Source: Synchiropus splendidus
Taxonomy: Eukaryota; Chordata; Actinopteri; Syngnathiformes; Callionymidae
Reading direction: 5' to 3'
DNA length: 64,000 nucleotides
Assembly (NCBI RefSeq): GCF_027744825.2
Contig: NC_071342.1
Coordinates: 12,729,501 to 12,793,500, forward strand
Positions 18,676 to 29,504 of this stretch are shown in pieces. The position numbers and the translations under genes were made by a program. The notes below the pieces were generated by a model. The model did not search any database, was not told where the DNA came from, and saw nothing but the letters and a program-made list of their open reading frames with translations. Numbering within the stretch: the stretch's first letter is position 1; every line of letters begins with the position of its first letter.

Positions 18676-19983
18676 TCAGACAGAGTTGCTCCCAGTGTGT
18701 GGTGGCACAGATGTGTGAGACACTTCCATGTGAATGGTGGACATGGGGAAGTGCTCCCCTTCCTCTTCTAAAGTACGGCAGCAGCAGTGGAGAAGTTTCT
18801 CTTTGACCTCCTGGCGAAAATTGGAGTTGAGAAATCCATAGATAATGGGGTTGATGCAGGTGGAGGACATGGCAAGCAGGTGACAAAGAGAGAAGAGCAA
18901 GTTATGGTGGCAGATCGGTAGTGCATCCTGGTTCCAGTCCGACACCACGTTGAAGATCGTGAGTGGTAACCAACATACAGCAAAAGCTGTTATCAGAGCC
19001 ACCAGCATGATGTTGATTCGGCGGCTGTGAGATATGCGATTGTTGTCTTGGTTTCTGGTGCGGTCCAGAATGTCCCTGCGATGGCGCAGACGTACAAACA
19101 CTCTGACGTAGCACAAGAAAACCAGTAACAGAGGGCCACAGTACTGAAAGAGAAGAAGCCACGTGGTGTAGGTCAGCCTCTGCTTCTGCGAGGGCCAGTG
19201 CTCCATACAGGCCTCCAGATGCGATGAGGTGGAGACCAATGAAAAGTGGGAGTGTTGTGAGTCTTGAAGCACAGAGGAATTGGATGTATGGATATATTCT
19301 GGTGAAAAGATTGCAGACCCTGGTAGGATGACGTCCGTATAAGGCTCATTTGTCAGCAGCTGAAAGGCCAAGAAAGGTGAAGAGGTGAAACCAGCCAATA
19401 TCCAGATGACAATAACAGACATGTAGGCTTGAGTGATGCTGGGCTTCCATCCGGAGGGATTGATAATGAGTTGATGTCGCTCCAATGCGATGAATACAAG
19501 AGATAGCACGGACACAGTCACAGATACACACTGGATAAATGGAACCAGACGGCACAACATCGACCCGAAGACCCAGTGGTCCATAAGTGTGTATATGACC
19601 GTGAAGGGGAGGCAGAAAACACAGACAAGAATGTCAGAGAATGAAAGGTTGCAGATGAAAATGCTCGTCACATTGACTTTTTCTCTGCGTCGGGCGATGA
19701 TGCAGATAAGTCCGACATTTCCCACCAGCCCCAGCACCATAGTGACGCTGTACCATACGACCAGAAACGCCGTGAGGACCGAGGACATGTAGCACTGCTC
19801 ATCATGCCCAATAACCGAGAGGTCTGACAGGAGCAGGTTATTAGACGGCCAGACTTTTGCAGCTTCACGACTGACTCCTCCCTCCTCCCATTCTGGGGAC
19901 TGTGAGGAGGTGGTGTCGTTGAAGGGCAGAGGCAGAGCTGTCACCGGCAGGGAAGATTGGTTTGCGTTGCCACTTGAGGACAT
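18676..19983 (-). CDS. npy4r: neuropeptide Y / pancreatic polypeptide receptor, Y4 type
   Basis: Class A G-protein-coupled receptor for PP/PYY/NPY peptides, normally Gi-coupled, at the plasma membrane. The 435-residue frame is intronless, as usual for this family. The N terminus carries glycosylation sites (NQS, NDT). TM1 has GLVGN, and TM2 has NLSFSDILVC. C144 and C259 can form the conserved disulfide. TM3 ends ALERHQLIINPSGWKP (ERH in place of DRY, typical of Y1/Y4). TM6 is FAVCWLPL and TM7 ends NPIIY at 378-382. The cysteines at 400-402 are likely palmitoylated. The tail EGEHFPMSTIHMEVSH closely follows the human NPY4R tail, which favours Y4 over Y1 or Y8. The second extracellular loop and N terminus are longer than in mammals. 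Its msmb neighbour agrees with human 10q11 synteny. Confidence 0.88.
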   Translation of the reverse strand: MSSSGNANQSSLPVTALPLPFNDTTSSQSPEWEEGGVSREAAKVWPSNNLLLSDLSVIGHDEQCYMSSVLTAFLVVWYSVTMVLGLVGNVGLICIIARRREKVNVTSIFICNLSFSDILVCVFCLPFTVIYTLMDHWVFGSMLCRLVPFIQCVSVTVSVLSLVFIALERHQLIINPSGWKPSITQAYMSVIVIWILAGFTSSPFLAFQLLTNEPYTDVILPGSAIFSPEYIHTSNSSVLQDSQHSHFSLVSTSSHLEACMEHWPSQKQRLTYTTWLLLFQYCGPLLLVFLCYVRVFVRLRHRRDILDRTRNQDNNRISHSRRINIMLVALITAFAVCWLPLTIFNVVSDWNQDALPICHHNLLFSLCHLLAMSSTCINPIIYGFLNSNFRQEVKEKLLHCCCRTLEEEGEHFPMSTIHMEVSHTSVPPHTGSNSV

Positions 19984-20451
19984 CTCACCAAGACGTTTGT
20001 GTCACAAGCCTCCAGGATGACAACGTCCATCACCGCTCTCTGACAACATACATCTGAGACGAGAATAAAGGAATCCTAATTAAGCACTTCCACAGGCGGT
20101 TGTGTGAAACATTTGACTCATTATTTGTGTTTGAAATAAGAACAGTACTTAAGAGAAACTCATTCATTGAAACATGTCTGGACAAAACTGATATCCAACA
20201 ACAAAATATTTGAAAGATCTTTTCACTCTTCAACATCAATCCACTTTCTGAGAAGGAAAAGAGACAATGAATGAAGAATCAATTTAAGGAATGAGATAAG
20301 GAAGTAAATCCAGCTCATTCATCAGGCACACAAGTTCCTTTACACACTGCATCAACAGTGATGTCAGCTCTGAGCCAGGTTTGTTTGCAGATTCAACATC
20401 AATTTTAGAAAATAGGAAGAGGAAATGTTACATTGTAATAATGAACACGAC

Positions 20452-20493
20452 AGCATCATCATCATCATTATTATTATTATTATTCATATAGTG

Positions 20494-20571
<78 letters not shown>
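20452..20571. repeat. ATC/ATT then AAT trinucleotide microsatellite
   Basis: ATC and ATT units run at 20452-20484, followed after a short spacer by about 26 AAT units at 20494-20571. The two blocks are reverse complements of each other, so the locus can fold into a hairpin. Confidence 0.95.
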
Positions 20572-20572
<1 letters not shown>

Positions 20573-23156
20573 CCAATACAAATAAAAAATATTTTATAAT
20601 GATAACTTTACTTTATTTGTTTAAATAATTTTATTATTGCTGAAACCTATAATGGCATAATATGATAATACATGGCAACCCGGAACATGAATGGGAGTGT
20701 AGGGAATTTTAATAAGGCAGCTGCATGGATCATAAATCGGTTTCAGAACTAGGCAGAATGTTGAAAACGTATTTGCGGTCAATATCTACCTCCACTTGCT
20801 GTTCACAGCTTTTTTTTAATCTAAATCTCTTTAACGTCAATCTGACGTCTTTTGAAAGTTAAACATCATCTTGGATTATTTGCTCCTCGAGAAAATGATA
20901 CCTTATTGACAATAAAGTTACTGTGCTCCCACTCGAGCGGAGTCTTTCTTTCTTGACGATGATAGAGATTGTCAGAGTAAAAGGGCACGTCATCGTCTGA
21001 AACCTAAAAAAAGATAGTAGCTGCCACCACTCAAACCCCTGCCCTGGTCTGAGAGAATTTGCTTCACACGGACAAAACTGCCAGAATTGCATCGCTGCGT
21101 GTACTTCCAGCTGTCATCGTCCACCTTCACAGCACATCAACACTGACCTATCGGGTCATAGTGTTGCCTTCACCAATGGCTGGTTAAACCGAAGGAGAGT
21201 TAATTTGCTCAGCGAGAGAGTGGAACACAAGACATGAAGGAGAACAACCCAGCAGGAAGTACATCCTCCTATATCTCCTAATGATGTGAGGTTCTGTCTG
21301 GAGAGTATGGGGAGCATTTTGAACTCATACCTCCATCTGGTTCTGCCTTTCTGTTGCAGCATATTGCCAGAGTAACACGATGAGCATAGATGCTTCCATT
21401 GGCCTCTGAGCAAAGCCAATGGATTCTACGTATATCAAGACAGAAATTCATGTTGACGTCTGTAATTAAGAGCATTGCATGATAAAGTAAAAAACATCAT
21501 GTACATCATGGATGGATGGCGGATACTAGTGGATAGATAGACAAAATAGATAAATAAAATAATAGATATTGTAAGCGGTTAGAAGAGATAATAAGGTATG
21601 TGTGGGGGATTTTTTTAAGATTTAAGTTGATGCATGGATGAATGTATGTTTGAATTAATATTTTTACGGATAGATGGATGGAGTGTCTCTGCCTCTCAGG
21701 GGATCAAATCTATTTCCATCCCTTCTTTATTGCCTCCAGTCCTCAGTTGCAGTATCGTACCAAAGCACCTGAGGATATCATGATTACTCAGCTGTAAATT
21801 AATATTTGCTCGTTCCATAGGTGCCCCTCTTGCCCCCTTTACATCTGTGCAAACATACGATCACAGGCTGAGGGAACAAAAAGCCACTACCTCCTACTGT
21901 CCTCTGTGCATGGAACAGCAGGGTAACAGCCAACTATGTGTTCCTGACCTATAGGAGTGATCCCAGCTTCATGACTCTCCCATGTAGCCTTCTAGGATCT
22001 TAGCTGATCCATTAAAAACCACTCCAACCATAAAGCCATTTTAGATTTACTTTACATTTCAAAACATCAAATACTAACATCAATAAACGTTTTTTTTTTT
22101 TAAAGAGTTAAGTTGTAGATATATCTAACATGATTCTAAAAAGCCAATGAAAGATAAAGAACAAGTACTGTTTTCAAGAGGGAGAAAAGCAAAGGCACTC
22201 ACGTGGTGGTCTGAAGACACAAGAGAGGAGAGAGAGGATGCGAGGAGCCGAACAAGTGTGGATCTGAAGGTAGAGCTGAGCATCACGAGGAGCGCGGCAC
22301 TAGTGAGAGGCAGAAATGAGGGCGGGCTGCTGAGATTGGACTTTTGGGCTGTGACAGGGGCTGAGCTCTGCTGTCACACAGTGGTAAATGCTTTCAATTA
22401 CACATTTGGATCACAAACGTCTGTGCGTGCGACCATAAAAAAAATCGTTTTAAAGGCACATCCCTCTTGTACTAGGCAAGTTAGAAACTTGGCGTTGCCA
22501 TAGCAACCAACATGCAGCGCACATGGAATCTCTTGAGAATTTTTTTTTCACGTCTTCAATTAGCGGGATAAACAAGGAGGGAGAGGCAAAGCGCAATTTC
22601 CTGACTGAAAATATCCTGAACATATTAAAATATGTATGAGCTGGACTCGCCAGACAAACCCAGAGAAGCCCATGGACTTTGGCGCGGTAATGAGAGCGCA
22701 GCATTGAGCCCGGGAGGTCCATAACGGTTCGATCACAGGGTCGTGTTTGACACCAGGCCATCTTTCAGTCACATCACTCCAATTTTCTAACGGCCAGAGT
22801 CGATGACCCCCACATGCTCACCACATGCTGCCTCACATCTCTCTGGTTTATGATCCATTGCTTTCATCATTGGTGGAAGTAGGTTTATCTGTTTTTTAGA
22901 AAGGCAGAACAAGTCGAGGAAAAATAAAGTGAGGGAAGTTTTACACCCATTTAATCTAAACACCTCATCAGTCAAATAAGAAGGTTGAAATTTGTAGCTT
23001 TTGACAAACACGCTTGCAAAACAAAGCGTTTGAGAAGACATGGCAACAACAGGCATTTTCCACTGTGGTGTTGAATGACCACTCCGGCGACCTCCGTGTT
23101 GATTTTGGCAATTAATCGTGGCATTTGGCAGGTGAAGAGCACCTCAAAAGGCTTCC

Positions 23157-23160
23157 TGAT

Positions 23161-23211
<51 letters not shown>

Positions 23212-23268
23212 GATAGATAGATAAATAGATAAATAGATAGATAGATAGATAGACAGATAGATAGATAC
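23157..23268. repeat. GATA tetranucleotide microsatellite
   Basis: About 27 GATA units, with a few interruptions (TGATA, AAAT and GACA variants). Confidence 0.95.
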
Positions 23269-23911
23269 ATCATTGATCTCCGAAGAGAAATTCCCACCAG
23301 GTTCTCACTGGACGATCACACTTAAAGTAAATAATCACAACACAGTGGGAATTGCTGTCTCTGCGACACTGAAAGTCTGAAAATGACCCGATGACCTGTC
23401 AAAAACAAGGACAGTGGGAGTCGACTCCAGCAACCTGCCTGACCAGAATCAAATGGAAAGAGGGAAGCAATGAAAAAAGAGGGGTAAGTTTGTCAGACTC
23501 GGGGGTCTCACGAGTAATTACAATTCTACTGACTCATTGTAATAAATGCAGAACACACATCTGAATTGAACTTCTGGAGCTTCCACTGTAGGAAGAGTTT
23601 CAACTGTTGTCATGAGTTATGGATTTGTGGGGGGAAAAAAATCAACTCAGAGAGCACAAACCTCTGCCGATATAGAATTTATACCCAATTCCCTGTGCAG
23701 ATATGGAACCCAGGCCAGAGTGATGCCAGCACTGAATCCTCACCTCTAGATCACCAGGGAGTATGGCGACCTGGAAAGCGACCATAATTACCGGACTATA
23801 AATTGCAGGTTGGTTTTCACAGGTGTGACTCGCATATTTTAAAATACATCATTTTACATGTTCTTAAATGTTATTTCGTGCTGACTGACATGACCTCGGG
23901 GTAAGCACAAC

Positions 23912-24349
23912 GTGTTTGGAATGTCCGAAATCTTGCACGACCACAAGTGTGTCACAACAAGGAAAACACATACCATAGAAATGGACATGATTAAGGTGGT
24001 TCTTATTGTAATAGTGAAAACAGCAGGAACACTATCGCTGCTCACTGAAAATGTCATCAAATTAATAGTCTTTAAAGTCATTTTGAACACAAACAGACAA
24101 ACCACCGTTGAAATAACCTTCTTGGCGGAGGTAAAGAAAAGGTGCTCGCTGACATTACAATATCCTTCATACGTAGAATGTTCAGATCCATATTATGTAC
24201 GCAATATATATGAATACAATAAATGTCATTCAGACTCCGTAGCTGAAGAGTGTGCACAAATGAAAGAAAATGCAAGTTACGTTATTGCCTGTCAGAAGAT
24301 TCACGACACGTTTTCTTCACGTGTATTAAAATGCTATGGGAGCAATTGA
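23912..24349 (+). other. unrecognised 145-codon open frame, cysteine-containing
   Basis: The frame starts MFGMSEILHDHKC and ends KCYGSN. Its last third contains several spaced cysteines and an N-glycosylation site, and an internal hydrophobic stretch lies near VVLIVIVKTAG. I do not recognise a family, and no splice structure or promoter supports it. A chance frame in AT-rich DNA or a decayed gene are both possible. Confidence 0.15.
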
Positions 24350-24800
24350 ATCCATGACATGTTTTCCTGATGAAAAGGACCTCTATAATGTTGTGCATGG
24401 TCGCTCCATGAAGTATGTTTACATTTCTACAGTGTAAAGATCAGCCACATGGAACGCTCCACTCTAGGCAGTCTATTGGTGAGTGATTATGGGACGCTAA
24501 TGGTGCTGCAGCTTTCTCCTCTGAGGTTTCTTATTTGTCAATTTCATGTGGTGGTACATTGAAATGCCCAGGTCTGCCATATTTTCCTCCTTTCCTGGTT
24601 GTGTTTGAATACAGAGACATCTTTGTGATTGTTGTTATGTTATTGTGCATGTCTGAATTACTTTGATGGCACTCACCCAAGTGTATGAAAAGGGCTATTG
24701 AATCCAAATGACGACGCTTAGATACCAATTTTATTGGCAAATACGGAACACTATTTCCATCAGATTTCAGGTCGCAAAAGTGGACCCGGGATGGAATTCT

Positions 24801-25709
24801 TTATACCGAGCATGGTGTCACATAATCCTCAGTGGATACCACATCAGCCACACAGTTCTCCATATCGATCAACATCTCACAGCCTTCTGGAATCTCTGCA
24901 TTGATACCAGTGATCCTGAAGGACAAAAGCAAGGGAAAAAAATCAGTAGAAATAGAGAAAGTCATTTTGCACAAGAAGTCGCACGGATCTTACGTAAGGC
25001 AGCAACTGTAACCTGAAGACATGCAAGAGCAGGCGTAGCAGCCATCTACCCATACTTCTCCATCCGAGTAGACTTTTCCAGATGAATCAACACACTCTAC
25101 AGGTGTGCAAAATAGATGTCAATCGATGAGGAGGGACAATTCTGTGTCAGTATGAAACTAGCTGAGCAAACCCTAGCAAAAACAAGTTTATTACTAGTAT
25201 GAGTATACTTATTTTATACTAAAACTGAGGAAGTATACTTGCAGTTTACATTTGACATACTACATTCTAAATACTTAAAATAAGTAGCAGCATTTGAGTA
25301 TTTATGCAGTTTGTTTCAACAGTAAAACAAGCACAGCCTAAATACACAACGCGACACATTGTAGTAGTCCAGTGACTTACGTGTATTCTCACTATTAAAC
25401 TGAGTATAGGTACAGGAGGAGCTTCTCCGGACCACCAATCCCAGCAAACCCATGAGTACCAGGAGGGAGCGCTGTCAAGAAACAGAAAAAAAAAATCCTT
25501 GTTCTGACTACATTTCCAGTCCTGTCATCTTTGGCTTTGACAAATTCTTTTCTCCATAACTTCATTTAAACAGACACCTTCTGATTATTTTTACTCAACT
25601 ACATGACTTGGCATTTGAAATGAAATCTGGGAAATGTCAAAAAGGACACAAGGATTTCATGAGAGTGAAGTGAATAGCGTCAATAATAAGAAGTGGATAT
25701 ACATACCAT
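24801..25709 (-). CDS. msmb: beta-microseminoprotein-like secreted protein, copy 1
   Basis: A small secreted, disulfide-rich protein of the PSP94/MSMB family. In mammals it is a seminal and mucosal protein; its role in fish is not known from the sequence. Exons are 25707-25709 (only the ATG), 25381-25471, 24994-25096 and 24801-24915, giving 103 residues. Exon 2 encodes a signal peptide (RSLLVLMGLLGLVV). The mature part holds all ten family cysteines: C.Y.Q, QCVDSSGKVYSDGE, GCYACSC, YSCC, EGCEM, ENC and TPCSV. A one-codon first exon and four-exon layout are shared with copy 2. A TATA box lies 75 bp upstream of the ATG. The start is the only ATG joined to the signal peptide. Confidence 0.85.
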
Positions 25710-25783
25710 ATTGATGTAGGGATGACTGTCGACAGCTGCAGGTCGGGCTCAGAATAGACCTGAAAATAATGGGCAAACTCATA

Positions 25784-25793
25784 CCTTATATGT
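25784..25793 (-). promoter_or_regulatory. TATA box of msmb copy 1
   Basis: On the minus strand ACATATAAGG lies about 75 bp upstream of the start codon. The equivalent position in copy 2 carries the same element, which supports function. Confidence 0.6.
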
Positions 25794-26099
25794 CCATTAA
25801 AGGCACGCCCCTGAATGTTTAGATTACATTAGCTTCAAGTAAAACGCCCATGGCCTCTTTATGGACTGTACATCTTTTTATTAATACAGTGACATTGCAG
25901 GACCCCTCATGCAGAATAAAAACCTGATCAGAGGGTGTGGACTCTTTACAGAACAGAACAGGATCAGACCTGAGGCATGGTAATGGTAAAATAAGTGAAA
26001 TAAATTCTGGTTTCTGTCTGTCTGTCCGTTAGTCTGCAGCACGGATGGCTCACAAGGTCCAGAAAGAGAGACCATATCGCACTCATTTTGAAGTGGCTC

Positions 26100-26420
26100 C
26101 TGCACATTTCATAATCGGTTTTGAGATCCTGTTATTGGATTATAGATCTCTTAATGGTCTTAGTCCTGGCTATTTAATATACTTTTACCATATCAGTCCT
26201 CTATGACCCTCCAGTCCACAAGTAGTCTTCCCTTTATTTTTTCCAGCTTAAGGACAAAAACATAAAGAGAAGCCACTTTCACTTACTAAAGTTATTATCC
26301 CCATATATGTGGAATAGACCACCTGAGTTTCAAGATTTAAACATAAAACACATCTTTAGACTTTATATGAACTCTTATTTAATTTTAGATTTTGTTTAGT
26401 GCTTTCACAACTGATATTTA
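26100..26420 (+). mobile_element. decayed L2-like LINE fragment (reverse transcriptase C-terminal part)
   Basis: Translation on the plus strand gives LLLDYRSLNGLSPGYL, then a stop-ridden stretch ending near FKHKTHL. This matches the general pattern LxVYKALNGLAPxYL ... FKxxLKTxLF seen at the end of many fish LINE reverse transcriptases. Several stop codons show it is dead. It lies between the two msmb copies. The family assignment is tentative. Confidence 0.4.
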
Positions 26421-26748
26421 ATGTTGTCGATGTTAGTTACCTGTTCAATAAAAGAGCTTCCCCTCTGCCCTGTTGGTCAAGCCAAGCTAGTCCTGCTCAC
26501 TCTGCATGCTACTTCAACCGAGAGTGGGAGCTACCACATGGCTAGAGAGCCAACACCCTGATCCAAAATGATGTCCAGGACTCCAACCATGTCAGAATTC
26601 ACTAATGTGGACCAAACATCATGGAGACCAAACTAAATCATAATGCTCAAATAACCATTTTATTGGCAAATAAGGAACAATATGCAGTATTCATTCCTTC
26701 CAATGTTCAGGTGACTAAGTGCACCAGACGTGGAGTTTGTACTTTACT

Positions 26749-28017
26749 TTATACTGTGCATGGTGTCACATGATCCTCTTTGGGCACATGATTAACTTTG
26801 CAGTCCTCCCTGTCAATCTGCTTCTCACACCTTGCAGTTATAACTGAAGGGGGGAAAATCATTAGAGAACAAAATACAGTTTCGTTCAAGAACATGGACA
26901 GAGCTTACATAAGGCAGCAGCTGTAGCTGGAGGACGCGCACTCGCACTTATAGCATCCATCTGTCCATTCTTCTCCCTCTGAATAGACTTTTCCATTTGA
27001 ATCAACACACTCTGCAGTGGAGCAAAATAAATATAAATAAATGATGGAAGACAATTTTGTGTCAGTATGAGTCCATTTCATACTATTGGAAACTGAGATT
27101 GAACATGTTTGCCGATGACATTCTAATCTGTGGTGGGAGCAGGGAGCAAGCGGAAGATAAGCTAGAGAGGTGGAGGTGCGCCATAGAAAGGAGAGGAATG
27201 AAGGTTAGCTGCAGTATGACTGAATATATATGTGTGAATGAGAGGAACCCAAGTGGACAGGTGAAGTTATAGGATGCAGAGATAAAGAAGGTGGAGGATT
27301 TTAAGAACTTAAGCTCAACTGTGTTGTGTCAGGTGTGATGTGTGACAAAAGGGTGTCGGCAAGGATGAAAGGGAAAGTGTACAAAACGGTGGTGAGGCCA
27401 GCAATGTTGTATGGTTGGGAAACAGTGGCACTGAGGAAAACACAGGAGGCAGAGCTGGAGGTAGCAGAGATGAAGATGCTGAGCTTCTCTGAGGGAGTGA
27501 GCAGGAGGGATGGGATCAGGAAGCAGTAGATCAAGGCGACAGCACATGTCAGGTGTTTAGGAGACCAAGGAAGGAAGGAAGATGTTGAGGTTGGAACTGT
27601 CTGGCAGAAGGTGGAGAGGAAGGCCAAAGAGGAGATTTATGGAGGTGGTGAAGTAGGACATGAGGTTTGTATCTTGGCCGAGACACAAAATAATAATAAA
27701 CATTTTACTCTTACATTTTACAAAACTAATGACATGTCATATGGGCAAAGATCTAATTTCATGGATTTAATTAGTAACTTTCAACAGCAGTGCTAACTCA
27801 ACCCTAATACACAGTACTCTACCGACTTACTTGAATCCGGACCTTCAAACTGAGTAATGGTGCAGTACGAGTGGCACCAGACCACCAATCCAAGCAGACA
27901 CATGAGCACCAGGAGAGAGCGCTGTCAAGAAACAGAAAAATAAAATGTCGTCTTTCTTTGTAACCAACAGTTGTGGACAACAAGCGTCAATAATAACATG
28001 TGCATCATACATACCAT
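26749..28017 (-). CDS. msmb: beta-microseminoprotein-like secreted protein, copy 2
   Basis: Tandem paralogue of the gene at 24801-25709. Exons are 28015-28017 (ATG only), 27831-27921, 26909-27011, and a last exon starting either at 26843 or 26830. The signal peptide is RSLLVLMCLLGLVVW, followed by YCTITQFEG, KCVDSNGKVYSEGEEW, GCYKCEC, YSCC, CEKQIDREDC and TPCTV. The acceptor aligned with copy 1 (before 26843) puts the last exon out of frame and gives a stop after six codons. The downstream AG at 26831-26832 restores the frame, keeps ten cysteines and gives 92 residues, so I used it. A LINE lies in intron 2 and a TATA box 45 bp upstream of the ATG. It may be a functional shorter paralogue or an incipient pseudogene. 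Confidence 0.72.
27092..27695 (+). mobile_element. truncated non-LTR retrotransposon inserted in msmb copy 2 intron
   Basis: The left part encodes the catalytic reverse-transcriptase box region LNMFADDILICGGSREQ and ERRGMKVSCSMTEYICV. The right part encodes GVMCDKRVSARMKGKVYKTV and VRPAMLYGWETVAL. Stop codons and two internal deletions, relative to the copy at 63590, show it is inactive. Intron sequence matching msmb copy 1 stops near 27091, which places the insertion edge. It is antisense to msmb. Confidence 0.85.
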
Positions 28018-28060
28018 CTTGATGTTGTGGCGATAGTTCAAAGAGGTTCAGCTGCGAAGA

Positions 28061-28070
28061 CCTTATATAC
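28061..28070 (-). promoter_or_regulatory. TATA box of msmb copy 2
   Basis: On the minus strand GTATATAAGG lies about 45 bp upstream of the ATG at 28017. It is homologous in position and context to the TATA box of copy 1. Confidence 0.62.
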
Positions 28071-28454
28071 CCACTCATATGTATATACACACAATATTTC
28101 TGATTGATTTGCCTCATAAGGACACGCCTGAGAATGTTTGGATTACATTTGCTTCAATTTGCTTTTAGTGAGTTACGCAGCGAAATGCCAACGGCAGGTA
28201 CTGGTTACAGACTATTAATGACTTTTACCACGAACACGGACAAATTGCTGCTCCTACCTTCCAGAATAAAAACTGATCAGAGTCCTGGGAATGTTGACAG
28301 AAGAGAACAGGATCAGACGTGAGGCACAGGTCAACATTAGTTGTGTGAAAGACCTGAACACAATTTCACCACTAGGCAGTTCATGAAAGACAGAATTATT
28401 TTTTATTTATTTTATCATAGAACAGGGAATTATGCTGTTACACTTGTGAAGTGG

Positions 28455-28533
28455 CGTCACATCAAAATTCCAGTGATGTGTTCCTCCAGAGGCAAGAAAA
28501 GTTTGGCGAACCCACCAACACCAGAATGGAACG
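28455..28533 (-). pseudogene. decayed third msmb signal-peptide exon
   Basis: The acceptor CTTGACAG followed by CGTTCCATTCTGGTG matches exon 2 of both msmb genes and still reads RSILVLVG. The frame then diverges and stops at TGA without the conserved cysteine pattern or donor. Neighbouring sequence at 28255-28325 resembles 25910-25990, upstream of copy 1, so a third duplication unit once existed here. Its cysteine-rich exons are not found. Confidence 0.6.
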
Positions 28534-28559
28534 CTGTCAAGAAACTTTTTTTTTTTTTG

Positions 28560-29504
28560 AGCTGTGATCCTTCATGAGAACCATCACGAGGTGACACAGC
28601 AATGGCAACATCAGTGAGCCAACTCCTAAGTTCCGATGTCCTTGCAGGTCTGTCTGACCAAGACCATAGGCACAGGCTCTTAGAACAGTGAACAGGTTTT
28701 TCTTCAAAGATGACTGAGTTTTCTCCATTAATTGATGATGAGACCAAGTGTCTCATGATCATCTGTAACCAGTTGAGTTTGTTCCTAATCGATACATCAT
28801 CACAGCTCTGGCAAATGACTTATAAAGCTTCCCTTTCTCTTTCGCTGCCTCTCTTCCATCACAGTGAGATCTGTTGTCGTCGCCCAGCCTGCATTCTCTC
28901 CTTCTCCTCCTTTGATCTCACACAGACAACATCACTTGAATGTACCAACACACTTCAATTCAAGTCAAACATATGACTATAATTAAGAATAAATGTAAAA
29001 CAACGCAGGCCACACATACATTTTGAAAATGTAAACATTTATTGATGCGTCCCCTGGATTAAATACAAAAAAGACACACAATGTAAACTATTTTTTTTTT
29101 ACAATAATACTTTCTGTTGATGTAAACAATATTTTTACTCTCTGGAAAAATTGAAGGAATATGAAATTAGCATACAATTAAAACAGATTTGGTGAAGCTA
29201 TTGTTAAAAATTTAGTAGAATCAATGTATTATGCTACAAAATCATCATATCTGAGTGGAGGTATTCAAATGAGCTCTCTGTGTAGCTCATAATATTAAAG
29301 TCAGACATAACGTTGAATCACTTTTTGAAATGCGCATTCAAAGCACGGAAGGCAGCACTGATAACATCAGTTATTATTTAACCTGCATTACAAATAGAAC
29401 ATGAAATTTTATCAAACAAATCATACCCTTAGTAAGATTTCTGTATCAAAAGAGTCATATAAATAAATAAATTCCCTCAAATAAGAATAAAAAAGATGTA
29501 AGCC
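28560..29504. other. intergenic region and samd8 3'UTR
   Basis: No coding sequence is recognised. On the minus strand a polyadenylation signal AATAAA (29038-29043) lies about 460 bp after the samd8 stop codon, so 29040-29504 is probably 3'UTR. Confidence 0.5.

Larger units (their letters stand above)
19984..24800. other. intergenic region, npy4r to msmb array
   Basis: No gene is recognised apart from an uncertain 145-codon frame at 23912-24349, listed separately. The region contains the AAT/ATT and GATA microsatellites annotated below. The npy4r 5'UTR and promoter presumably lie at its left end, but no decisive motif is visible. Confidence 0.5.

Noticed and set aside
22147..22503. 118-codon plus-strand frame
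   Set aside because: Arg/Glu-rich composition without family resemblance, with no splice or promoter support; likely chance.
23157..23268. Regularly spaced repeats resembling an array
   Set aside because: Simple GATA microsatellite without spacers; not a CRISPR array, and the organism is a vertebrate.
27301..27627. 108-codon minus-strand frame
   Set aside because: It is the antisense shadow of the LINE reverse-transcriptase fragment; the same shadow occurs at 63658-63896.
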